From contig JAJECB010000338.1 in the NCBI GenBank assembly GCA_022822245.1, positions 1 to 11,140 of the forward strand: a DNA stretch of 11,140 bases, read 5' to 3'. The notes under the pieces were generated by a model. That model did no database searches, was not told the origin of the DNA, and saw nothing but the letters and a program-made list of their open reading frames with translations. Of this stretch, positions 1-7,107 are shown piece after piece. How positions within the stretch are numbered: the stretch's first letter is position 1; every line of letters begins with the position of its first letter. This DNA comes from Gammaproteobacteria bacterium (lineage in GTDB: Bacteria > Pseudomonadota > Gammaproteobacteria > HK1). A program made the position numbers and the translations under genes.

Positions 1-60
1 CTCGTCCATGAACTGCACCAGACTGTAGCCCTTCTGAAACTGAACCCGATTGCGTGCCAT
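1..60 (-). CDS. IS1595-family transposase, N-terminal end only (cut by window edge)
   Basis: The minus strand from 60 to 1 encodes MARNRVQFQKGYSLVQFMDE, which matches the way IS1595-type transposases usually begin (MxRNRVQFQ, then a short stretch before a zinc-binding region). Only 20 residues are visible, so the zinc ribbon and the DDE-type catalytic core lie outside the window and I cannot say whether the gene is intact. The start is well supported: on the coding strand GGGAG lies six bases before the ATG, and a TATAGT box lies further upstream. The transposase would act on its own insertion sequence by cutting and joining DNA. The terminal inverted repeat should lie in the next 100 to 200 bases to the right, but I could not identify it. 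Family assignment rests on recall of the N-terminal motif alone. Confidence 0.72.
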   Translation of the reverse strand, partial: MARNRVQFQKGYSLVQFMDE

Positions 61-310
61 CGCCCGCTCCCAATCTTTCAACCACTTGGGACTATATGGG
101 ACCGACTGGCTCACCAGATGAGCTTCGTACGTAATCAGGAACCCTCTTGCAGGCACGTTGATAGACCACGCCGCCGATGGTCGAGACGGTCGGGATCCAC
201 AACGATCTTGACCTCCGGGGGGAACTGGCCTGCCGGAGTCGCGGTCTGCCGTCACCGAACGCGGGAGCCGACTCATGTCGATGTGGAAAGGACGTAGACT
301 TGCGCCGGCG
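61..310. other. IS left flank / unassigned region
   Basis: This 250-base stretch should contain the IS end and the junction with host DNA. Both strands have short open frames (for example 177 to 434 plus and 322 to 92 minus), but none has a recognisable protein or a convincing ribosome binding site. I see no clear terminal inverted repeat or target duplication, because only one end of the IS is in the window. Confidence 0.4.
91..96 (-). promoter_or_regulatory. candidate -10 box of the transposase gene
   Basis: On the minus strand, TATAGT matches the TATAAT consensus at five of six positions and lies 30 bases upstream of the transposase ATG. No good -35 hexamer is seen 16 to 18 bases further upstream, so promoter activity is uncertain. 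Insertion sequences commonly carry a weak promoter here. On the plus strand the box sits inside a GGGAC-tatat-GGGAC direct repeat. Confidence 0.3.
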
Positions 311-350
311 ATGGCTGACCACAGCTCATGGGACGACACGAGCCGCGGCG
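304..350 (+). repeat. 47-bp imperfect direct repeat, copy 1 (start of the small partner gene)
   Basis: Copy 1 aligns without gaps to 3047-3093 at 38 of 47 positions. Two blocks are identical: GCCGGCGATGGCTGA (15 bases) and CGACACGAGCCGCGGCG (17 bases). Both copies place an ATG at the same offset and would encode MA(D/E)...DTSRG. The identity extends seven bases before the ATG, so it is not explained by protein conservation alone. Confidence 0.65.
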
Positions 351-610
351 CCGCCGACGCGCAGCTTGCGGCGCTGCGGCGCATGGGGCCGGGCGGCCGG
401 CTCCGGGCCGGGCTCCGGTTCAGCCGTTCGATGATCACCCTCTCACGCGCCGGGCTCCGGGCACGGAACCCCGATCTCGACGAACGCGCGCTGAAGCTCC
501 TCTGGATCGAGCAGAACTACGGCGCAGACCTCGCGCGCAAGGTGGAGCGCCACCAGAGAGCCGTCGGATGGACTCGCACGACGACCTCGTCGCAGCTCTT
601 GCGCCGCTAA
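311..610 (+). CDS. small protein paired with a nucleotidyltransferase (putative antitoxin-like partner)
   Basis: This encodes 99 residues beginning MADHSSWDDTSRG. The middle reads as a helical segment (QLAALRRMGPGGRLRAGLRF), followed by LTRAG-like and LDERALKLLWIEQNYG segments. I recall proteins of about 90 residues with the layout 'RRMSPxxRL ... AGIRxRHPD ... ALxRLxxG' beside nucleotidyltransferases of the type that follows here. No catalytic motif is visible. Its last 43 bases overlap the start of the nucleotidyltransferase gene in another frame, so the two are probably translationally coupled. An in-frame ATG exists at 275. I chose 311 because the family N-terminus fits better and because the sequence around this ATG is repeated at 3047 to 3093. 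No strong ribosome binding site precedes it. An antitoxin or partner role is inferred from context. Confidence 0.62.
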   Translation: MADHSSWDDTSRGAADAQLAALRRMGPGGRLRAGLRFSRSMITLSRAGLRARNPDLDERALKLLWIEQNYGADLARKVERHQRAVGWTRTTTSSQLLRR

Positions 611-1161
611 TCGATATCCTCAACCGGCTTGGTGTTGCCTGGTACGTGGGCGGCTCCGTCGCGAGCACGGTGCATGGCCACTTTCGGGCCACGAACGACG
701 TCGACGTGATTGCCTGGCTGCGAGAAGATCACGCGGCGACGATCCGCGAATCCCTCGAAGCGGACCACTATGTCGACGAGAGCTCGATCCGCGAAGCGGT
801 GCAGCGCCGATCGAGCTTCAACCTCGTTCACTACGGAACGGCGCTGAAGATCGACGTATTCGTTCCGCCCGACTCCGAGTACGAGGCGGGCGTACGCGCA
901 AGACGCGTCCTGGAATCCTTTGGCGGCGGCCGCGATGCCCGCCGCCTCTGGATCGCCTCGGCGGAAGACACGGTGCTCGCGAAGCTCGCCTGGTACCGGC
1001 GCGGCGGCGGGGTGTCGGAACGCCAGTGGCACGACGTGCAGGGAGTGATCGAGCTGGGCGGCGGCGAGCTTGATGTCGAATACCTGCGCCGTTGGGCGCC
1101 CGCGCTCGGGATTGCGGACCTGTTGGACCGGGCGCTCGCGGAGGCCCGCGAACGCCGTTAG
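568..1161 (+). CDS. nucleotidyltransferase (MNT/AbiEii-like fold), putative toxin-antitoxin component
   Basis: The 197-residue protein has the polymerase-beta-like nucleotidyltransferase signature: GGS at residues 28 to 30, the carboxylate pair D44-V-D46, and a third acidic residue D96 in LKIDVFVP. These residues normally bind two metal ions and the nucleotide triphosphate. The segment EDTVLAKLAWYRRGG, followed by SERQWHDVQGV, is typical of a family of standalone nucleotidyltransferases often annotated as AbiEii-like or DUF6036-type. The start at 568 lies within the end of the preceding small gene (43-base overlap), and the protein aligns with the family from the region just before GGS. Members of this wider superfamily act as toxins or as antitoxins by transferring nucleotides to RNA or protein. 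Which role applies here, and the target, cannot be read from the sequence. It converges with the VOC gene, with 55 bases between them. Confidence 0.82.
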   Translation: MDSHDDLVAALAPLIDILNRLGVAWYVGGSVASTVHGHFRATNDVDVIAWLREDHAATIRESLEADHYVDESSIREAVQRRSSFNLVHYGTALKIDVFVPPDSEYEAGVRARRVLESFGGGRDARRLWIASAEDTVLAKLAWYRRGGGVSERQWHDVQGVIELGGGELDVEYLRRWAPALGIADLLDRALAEARERR

Positions 1162-1216
1162 GTCGGCTCCGTCACTTTCGCCGTCGCCGCGTCGCCGATG
1201 AGATTGCCCCTTTCGG

Positions 1217-1660
1217 TCACCCGGCGAACATCTCGTCGAGGCGGCGCTGCATCTCCTCCTGGGAGAGGGTCTCGATGAGCTGCGAGACGATCCAGACGTG
1301 GCCGAACGGATCCTCGATGCGTCCCGCGCGGTATCCGTAGAACTGGTCGCCGACGGGGATGAGGACCTTCGCTCCCGCCTGCTCTGCCGCCTCCACCGTG
1401 GCGTCCGCATCCTCGACCTCGAGCGCGAGCCGCACCGGGGTGCCGCCGAGCGAACGCGGCTCCGCGGTGCCGAAGTCGGGGTTGTGCTCCGAGAGCATGA
1501 CCGTCGCGGTCCCGATCCGGATCTCGGTGTGGACGATGCTCCCGTCGGGAGCGGTGAGACGGGGGCCGCACTCGACCGCCCCGAAGGCCCGGGCGTAGAA
1601 GTCGAGCGCCGCCGCGGCGTCGACGACGGTGATGTAGGGGGCGACGGAATGGTCGGACAT
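1217..1660 (-). CDS. VOC-superfamily protein (glyoxalase / bleomycin-resistance / PhnB-like)
   Basis: This is a 147-residue protein with two beta-alpha-beta-beta-beta modules. The first runs from PYITVVDAAAALDFYARAFGA through HTEIRIG (H44, E46), and the second from VRLALEVEDADATVEAAEQAG to RIEDPFGHVW (E116). H44, E46 and E116 are candidate metal ligands. The C-terminal tail LSQEEMQRRLDEMFAG resembles the extension found in PhnB-like members. The fold supports isomerases, dioxygenases and drug-binding proteins, and nothing here fixes the reaction, so it should be treated as cytoplasmic and of unknown substrate. The start at 1660 is chosen over an in-frame ATG at 1702 because GGAG (1671 to 1668) lies seven bases upstream of it and homology begins shortly after. 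The gene stands alone on the minus strand between two plus-strand genes. Confidence 0.88.
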   Translation of the reverse strand: MSDHSVAPYITVVDAAAALDFYARAFGAVECGPRLTAPDGSIVHTEIRIGTATVMLSEHNPDFGTAEPRSLGGTPVRLALEVEDADATVEAAEQAGAKVLIPVGDQFYGYRAGRIEDPFGHVWIVSQLIETLSQEEMQRRLDEMFAG

Positions 1661-1667
1661 GCAGGTG

Positions 1668-1671
1668 CTCC
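1668..1671 (-). promoter_or_regulatory. ribosome binding site that fixes the VOC start
   Basis: GGAG on the minus strand, seven bases before the ATG at 1660, favours that codon over the upstream in-frame ATG at 1702. Confidence 0.6.
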
Positions 1672-1844
1672 ACTGGTGTCGGAGAGAGTCGGTCGCCGCC
1701 ATTCTGCCTTGCCGCCCTCGCCGGGCGCGAGGTCGGCACTCGGCGCAGGCGGGCGGAGTTGCTACGAAATTCGGGACGAATCCCTACGGATCCCGAGCCC
1801 CGGGCCTACACGATCCGATCCGAGGCCGGATTACCCTCGCAGTC

Positions 1845-2123
1845 ATGCAGGACGAGACCTACAAGAAGCTCTTCGCCTTCCCGCGCATGGTCGAGGACCT
1901 GCTGCGTGCCCTGATCACTGGTGGGTGGATTGACGAGGCGGACTTCTCGACGCTCCAGAAGCTCTCGGCCGACTATGTGAGCGATGATCTGCGCCAACGC
2001 CACGGCGACACCGTATGGCGGCTACGCCTTGGAGACGGCTGGCTGCACGTGCTGGTGCTGCTGGAGTTCCAGCCCGGGAAAATCACCGATTTCCTGCTGC
2101 GGACGCGGATCTGCTCGCTGTGA
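1845..2123 (+). pseudogene. Rpn/YhgA-like PD-(D/E)XK nuclease, N-terminal fragment, interrupted
   Basis: This is the first part of an Rpn-family (recombination-promoting nuclease, 'putative transposase YhgA-like') gene. The sequence MQDETYKKLFAFPRMVEDLL is the usual N-terminal region. The nuclease core follows with D55 in HGDTVWRL and E74-F-Q76 in VLLEFQ, matching the D...ExQ catalytic pattern of this family. The true coding sequence stops at Gln76. From about 2073 the frame enters an inserted palindromic element and ends at a TGA in it (2121 to 2123). The next gene fragment continues in the same frame at 2253. Intact length would be about 332 residues, normal for the family. No strong ribosome binding site precedes the ATG. 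The fragment would give a peptide lacking the rest of the nuclease fold and the C-terminal region. Confidence 0.88.
2071..2092 (+). repeat. left terminal inverted repeat of the MITE-like element
   Basis: It begins AGCCCGGGAAAATCACCGAT and ends with TT. It pairs with 2229-2250 at 21 of 22 positions, and the only difference is the eighth base. Confidence 0.9.
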
Positions 2124-2130
2124 CAAGGCG
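2116..2130 (+). repeat. inner inverted repeat, left arm (partner 2191-2205)
   Basis: CGCTGTGACAAGGCG here pairs with the reverse complement of 2191-2205 (CGCTGTGACGAGGCG), 14 of 15 bases. Together with the outer repeats it makes a two-tier fold-back structure. The TGA inside this arm is the stop codon that truncates rpn. Confidence 0.8.
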
Positions 2131-2228
2131 TACTCCCTCAAGCCACTTCGACGTAGTGTCGGCTACGCCTTCAGCGTCTTTCGGTCCGTGCGCCTCGTCA
2201 CAGCGGCATCTCCGCGCCCTCGCGACGA

Positions 2229-2250
2229 AAATCGGTGATTTTTCCGGGCT
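2229..2250 (-). repeat. right terminal inverted repeat of the MITE-like element
   Basis: Read on the minus strand it begins AGCCCGGAAAAATCACCGAT and ends with TT, matching the left end at 21 of 22 positions. It is followed directly by AG and then the resumed rpn coding sequence (TCC CGT GAC). Confidence 0.9.
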
Positions 2251-2252
2251 AG

Positions 2253-3498
<1,246 letters not shown>

Positions 3499-3590
3499 GC
3501 GGTTCGCCCGGGCCATGACGAGCACGACTTCCCGGCGGGGTGAACGTGCGCACTGGACTCGCGACTTGCCGTAGCGGAACGCCGCTTCGA

Positions 3591-3607
3591 TTCCCGCGAA
3601 CGCGGAA
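3591..3607. repeat. short palindromic REP-like sequence upstream of cobQ
   Basis: TTCCCGCGAACGCGGAA is a near-palindrome (CCGCG-AA-CGCGG core). It closely resembles the 'ATTCCCGCG..CGCGGGAA' type of dispersed palindrome common in proteobacterial intergenic regions. It lies in the 189-base gap between the protease and cobQ, where I see no other gene. Whether it is repeated elsewhere in the genome cannot be tested here. Confidence 0.4.
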
Positions 3608-3687
3608 AGGACCCGTGCCGCCCGCGAATGGAGAAGGTCGGCACGGATGAAGGCTCGGCATGCGGTTCGCGGCACGGAGGCGGGGTG

Positions 3688-5175
3688 ATGGCGCGGGCGC
3701 TGATGCTCCAGGGCACCGGCTCGGACGTGGGGAAATCGACGGTCGTGGCGGGGCTGTGCCGGGCGGCGCGCCGGCGCGGGGTCTCCGTCGCCCCGTTCAA
3801 GCCGCAGACCATGTCGAACAAGGCGGCGGCGTGCCCCGGCGGCGGCGAGATTGGGCGGGCGCAGGCCCTCCAGGCGCGGGCGGCGGGGCTCGACCCGACG
3901 GTGGACATGAACCCGGTGCTGCTCAAGCCCCAGGCGGACCGCACCTCGCAGGTCGTGGTGCACGGGCGGGCGGTCTCGACCCTGGAGGCGGCGGACTACC
4001 TCGCGCGGCGCGACCGGCTCCTTCCTCCCGTGCTCGAGAGCTTCGGGCGGCTGGCGGGCGCTTTCGACCTCGTCATCGTGGAGGGAGCGGGAAGCGCGGC
4101 GGAGACGAACCTGCGCGAACGCGACATCGCGAACATGGGGTTCGCGCGGCACGCGCAGGTTCCCGTCTGCCTCCTCGCGGACATCGACCGCGGCGGGGTC
4201 ATCGCCTCGGTGGTGGGGACCCGCGCGGTCCTCGACCCGGCCGACGCGGCGATGGTGAGGAGCTTCGCGATCAACAAGTTCCGGGGCGATCCGGCCCTCT
4301 TCGAGGACGGGGTGCGCGACATCGAGCGGCGCGCCGGCTGGCCCTGCCGGGGGGTCATCCCGTGGCTGGACGCGGCGGGGCGGCTGCCGCCGGAGGACGC
4401 GGTGGTCCTCGATCGCCGCCCCGGAGGAGGAGGAGGGCGGCCCGCCGGTGCGACGGGGGCGGGAGACCGGGTCCGCATCGTCGCCCCGCGGCTCTCGCGG
4501 ATCGCCAACTTCGACGACGTGGACCCCCTCCGGATGGAGCCCGGCGTCGATTTCGCCTTCGTCCCGCCGGGCTCGCCGCTCCCGCGCGATGCCGACGTGG
4601 TGGTGCTCCTCGGCACGAAGTCGACCCTCGGCGATCTCGCGTTCCTTCGCTCCGAGGGCTGGGACCACGACGTCATCGCGCATGCGCGAAGCGGCGGGCG
4701 GGTCATCGGGCTTTGCGGCGGGTACCAGATGCTCGGCCGCCGGGTGCGCGACCCGGACGGGGTGGACGGCCCGGCGGGCGAGGCGCCCGGGCTCGGCCTG
4801 CTCGACGTCGAGACGGTGATGCGGGGCGAGAAGTCGGTGCGGCCGGTCGGCGGCACCTGCGCGCGGAGCGGGGTGCCGCTCTCCGGGTACGAGATCCACA
4901 TGGGGGCCACCACCGGTCCCGACGCGGCGCGGCCCTTCGCGCACCTCGCGGGCGGCGGCCCGGACGGCGCGGTGAGCGAGGACGGCCGTATCGAGGGCTC
5001 GTACGTGCACGGGGTCTTCGCCGGCGACGAGTTCCGCGCCCGGTGGCTCGAGGGCGTGCGCGCGGGCGCGTCGTCGGACCTCGCCTTCGAGCCCGCCGTC
5101 GAGCGGGCCCTGGACGAGCTCGCGGACGGGCTCGAAGCGGCCCTCGACGTCGACGCCCTGCTCGCGGGCGGGTGA
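3688..5175 (+). CDS. cobQ: cobyric acid synthase
   Basis: CobQ uses glutamine and ATP to amidate adenosylcobyrinic acid a,c-diamide at four side chains, giving adenosylcobyric acid in cobalamin biosynthesis. The 495-residue length is normal. The N-terminal ATP-binding half (residues 1 to about 235) starts with the P-loop [10 protein letters not shown] at 9-18, then [12 protein letters not shown] and [10 protein letters not shown]. The segments [11 protein letters not shown] and DIANMGFA follow, as in DTBS-like synthetases. The C-terminal class I glutamine amidotransferase half has the nucleophile Cys343 in [13 protein letters not shown] and His441 in [11 protein letters not shown]. The start at 3688 is supported by GGAGG at 3676-3680, seven bases upstream; an in-frame ATG at 3628 has no such support. 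I see no cobalamin riboswitch in front of it and no other cob gene in the window. The usual NMSNNA-type motif here reads TMSNKA. Confidence 0.96.
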   Translation: MARALMLQGTGSDVGKSTVVAGLCRAARRRGVSVAPFKPQTMSNKAAACPGGGEIGRAQALQARAAGLDPTVDMNPVLLKPQADRTSQVVVHGRAVSTLEAADYLARRDRLLPPVLESFGRLAGAFDLVIVEGAGSAAETNLRERDIANMGFARHAQVPVCLLADIDRGGVIASVVGTRAVLDPADAAMVRSFAINKFRGDPALFEDGVRDIERRAGWPCRGVIPWLDAAGRLPPEDAVVLDRRPGGGGGRPAGATGAGDRVRIVAPRLSRIANFDDVDPLRMEPGVDFAFVPPGSPLPRDADVVVLLGTKSTLGDLAFLRSEGWDHDVIAHARSGGRVIGLCGGYQMLGRRVRDPDGVDGPAGEAPGLGLLDVETVMRGEKSVRPVGGTCARSGVPLSGYEIHMGATTGPDAARPFAHLAGGGPDGAVSEDGRIEGSYVHGVFAGDEFRARWLEGVRAGASSDLAFEPAVERALDELADGLEAALDVDALLAGG

Positions 5176-5292
5176 GCGGAGGCGCGGCGGTCCCGGATGG
5201 TCCGTGGCCGCATCCTGCGCCTTGCGTGCGGTCGGGTTCGCGTATCCTGAGCCTTCCCGCCGCAGGGGCGCCGGGCAGGAGGGCGGCACGGC

Positions 5293-5898
5293 ATGGGTGA
5301 GCAGGGCTGGGCGATCGCATCGCGCCCGAGCGAGACGGAGCGCCGCGAGGACGGCACCCTCAAGCGCGAGATCTGGGCGCTGCCGCTCGACGAGGGGTTC
5401 CTCGACGCGTTCCTCCGCGACGTCTTCGAGCGCCACTTCGAGGGGATCCGTTTCGGCCCCATGATCCAGGGAGCCGCCTACGAGTGGAAGTGCCCGGGCG
5501 CCCCGAAGCGCATCAGCCTCCACGACGGCTACCTCACCGTGATGTTCGGCAACGGCGGGCACTTCCACCTTTGCATTGGCGAGAACCGGGGGTCGGAGTC
5601 GAACCCGACCCCGCCCGCGCTCCGCGCCCACCGCCGCCCCTCGCGGGCGCAGATCTTCCGGGGCTACGACTCCGACACGAAGCCCCTCACGTGGGGCTTC
5701 GAAATGTGGAACGGCAGGGGCGAGAACGGCCTCTCCATCTTCTTTCCGAGCCCCTTCCTCGGCGACGACGACTCCCTCCTCGACACCCCGGACTTCAGCC
5801 GCCTCGCGACCTGGCGCTCGATCGCGAAGCGCTGGCTCGGCCGCGACCCCGAAGCCCTCGACGAGGAGGGCGCCGGATTCCGCAAGTCCGGCCACTAG
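5293..5898 (+). CDS. uncharacterised conserved protein with HFHLC motif
   Basis: The 201-residue soluble protein has no signal peptide or membrane segment. I recognise the general pattern of a conserved bacterial family of unknown function, possibly the one called DUF7676, but I am not certain of the name. Visible blocks are REIWALPLDEGFLDAFLRDVF, HFEGIRFGPMIQGAAYEWK, GHFHLCIGENRG (H90, H92, C94), NPTPPALRAHRRPSRAQIFR, and WGFEMWNGRGENGLSIFFPSPFL. H90, H92 and C94, perhaps with C67, could form a metal site, but this is inference from spacing only. AGGAGG at 5277-5282 supports the ATG. The gene lies 117 bases after cobQ on the same strand, with no clear terminator between them, so a link with cobalamin or cobalt metabolism is possible but unproven. 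Confidence 0.75.
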   Translation: MGEQGWAIASRPSETERREDGTLKREIWALPLDEGFLDAFLRDVFERHFEGIRFGPMIQGAAYEWKCPGAPKRISLHDGYLTVMFGNGGHFHLCIGENRGSESNPTPPALRAHRRPSRAQIFRGYDSDTKPLTWGFEMWNGRGENGLSIFFPSPFLGDDDSLLDTPDFSRLATWRSIAKRWLGRDPEALDEEGAGFRKSGH

Positions 5899-6004
5899 GA
5901 GGACCCGCATTCACCGTCCGGTCCCGCGTCCCGTTCAGCCGGACATGAATCCGTCACGCCGGGGGTGTATGGTTAGCCGCTCACATTCGGGAGGAACACG
6001 CGTC

Positions 6005-7006
6005 ATGAAGAAACTCGCCCTTACAACCTTCGCGCTCGGCGCGGTGGCCCTCGTCGGCGCCACGTTCGGCGGTGCCGGTGACGCCGCCGCGCAGGAGCGC
6101 AAGTTCATCTCCATCGGCACCGGCGGTCCGACGGGCGTCTATTTCGTGGTCGGCAACTCGGTCTGCCGCATGGTCCACAAGGAGGCCGCGGAGGGCCGCA
6201 AGAAGGGCCGCAAGCACGGGATCCGCTGCGCCGCACCCTCGACCGGCGGCTCGACCTACAACATCGGCCAGATCTGCCAGGGCGAGCTCGAGTTCGGGGT
6301 CGCCCAGTCCGACTGGCAGTTCCACGCGGTCAACGGCAGCTCGGAGAAGGTCACGAACTGCCCGGGCCTGCGCGCGGTCTTCTCCGCGCATCCGGAGCCC
6401 TTCCACCTCATCGCGGCCGACGGCTCCGGCATCGCGTCGTTCACCGATACCAAGGGCAAGCGCATGAACATCGGCAACCCGGGCTCGGGCCAGCGCGGCA
6501 CGACCGAGGTGCTGATGAGCGGCTACGGCATGAGCGCGGACGACTACGCGGTGGCGACGGAGCTCACCTCGACCGAGCAGTCCCAGGCCCTCTGCGACGG
6601 CAAGATCGACGCCTACGGCTACACCGTCGGCGTGCCGAACGCCGGGGTGGCGGTCGCGACGGACGGCTGCGGGGCCTACATCGCCAACCTCGAAGGCGAG
6701 GTCGAGCAGAAGCTGGTCGCGGACAATCCCTTCTACGCGTTCACGACCATCCCGGCCGGCACCTACAAGACCACCGCCGAGGACGTGACCACGTTCGGCG
6801 TCATGGCGACGTTCGTGAGCCACGAGAGCGTGCCCGAGGACGTGGTCTACGAGGTCACCCGGGCGGTGATGGAGAACCTGGACGACTTCCGGTCCCTGCA
6901 TCCCGCCTTCAGGAACCTCGACCCCGCGAACATGATCAAGGACGGTCTCTCGGCGCCACTCCATCCGGGAGCGGCGAAGTACTACCAGGAAAAGGGCTGG
7001 ATGTAG
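6005..7006 (+). CDS. TAXI-family TRAP transporter solute-binding receptor
   Basis: This 333-residue periplasmic receptor begins with a clear Sec signal peptide: MKK, a hydrophobic core to about residue 22, and a DAAA|QE cleavage site near residue 29. The mature part starts KFISIGTGGPTGVYFVVGNSVCRMV, the usual opening of TAXI proteins (TRAP-associated extracytoplasmic immunogenic). GIRCAAPSTGGSTYNIGQICQGELEFGVAQSDWQ, the ligand-cleft region, follows. Further blocks are FHLIAADGSGIASFTDTKGKRMNIGNPGSGQR and the C-terminal LHPGAAKYYQEKGWM. It should deliver substrate to the fused permease encoded 101 bases downstream. TAXI receptors bind organic acids or amino acids, and the ligand here is not readable. 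GGGAGG at 5989-5994 precedes ATG 6005 by ten bases. An in-frame ATG at 5945 is rejected because it would bury the signal peptide. Confidence 0.95.
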   Translation: MKKLALTTFALGAVALVGATFGGAGDAAAQERKFISIGTGGPTGVYFVVGNSVCRMVHKEAAEGRKKGRKHGIRCAAPSTGGSTYNIGQICQGELEFGVAQSDWQFHAVNGSSEKVTNCPGLRAVFSAHPEPFHLIAADGSGIASFTDTKGKRMNIGNPGSGQRGTTEVLMSGYGMSADDYAVATELTSTEQSQALCDGKIDAYGYTVGVPNAGVAVATDGCGAYIANLEGEVEQKLVADNPFYAFTTIPAGTYKTTAEDVTTFGVMATFVSHESVPEDVVYEVTRAVMENLDDFRSLHPAFRNLDPANMIKDGLSAPLHPGAAKYYQEKGWM

Positions 7007-7023
7007 CTCCGGCTTCGCTTCCG

Positions 7024-7056
7024 GCGGCCGGCGCCCGGAAATCGGGCGCCGGCCGC
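7024..7056 (+). terminator. perfect 14-bp stem-loop between receptor and permease genes
   Basis: GCGGCCGGCGCCCG (7024-7037), loop GAAAT, then its exact reverse complement (7043-7056) form a very stable GC hairpin 17 bases after the receptor stop codon. No T-run follows (ATCCCTCG), so it is not a classical intrinsic terminator. In operons of this type such a hairpin can partly attenuate transcription or protect the upstream mRNA end, giving more receptor than permease. The permease gene begins 51 bases later, so readthrough is expected. Confidence 0.65.
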
Positions 7057-7107
7057 ATCCCTCGTCGGTCCGAGGCCCGGCTTCGCGAGAGCTGAACAAG
7101 GGGGCTC

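Larger units (their letters stand above)
2071..2250. mobile_element. 180-bp palindromic MITE-like element inserted in the rpn gene
   Basis: The element is bounded by near-perfect 22-bp terminal inverted repeats (2071-2092 and 2229-2250, 21 of 22 matching). A second inverted pair lies inside it (2116-2130 and 2191-2205, 14 of 15). Most of the element therefore folds back on itself as an imperfect palindrome. It has no coding sequence. Deleting 180 bp restores ...CTG GAG TTC CAG TCC CGT GAC GAC CCG GAC ATG..., which reads LEFQSRDDPDM, exactly the sort of junction expected in an Rpn protein. An AG dinucleotide occurs at both edges (2071-2072 and 2251-2252), so the element is either bounded at 2071-2250 without duplication or duplicated a 2-bp target. 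It carries no transposase and must have been moved in trans. The source family is unknown to me. Confidence 0.85.

Noticed and set aside
92..322. Minus-strand 76-codon frame beside the transposase
   Set aside because: It has no start signal, its composition is Arg/Ser-rich at the N-terminus, and it resembles no known protein.
3499..3687. Cobalamin riboswitch in front of cobQ
   Set aside because: No B12-box-like GCCACTG or surrounding conserved core is present, and the gap is short.
5222..5248. Promoter TTGCGT-15-TATCCT before the gene at 5293
   Set aside because: Only three and four of six consensus bases match, with a short spacer; this is expected by chance.
5916..5944. Inverted repeat GTCCGG/CCGGAC before the TAXI gene as a terminator
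   Set aside because: A six-base stem with a 17-base loop and no T-run is too weak.
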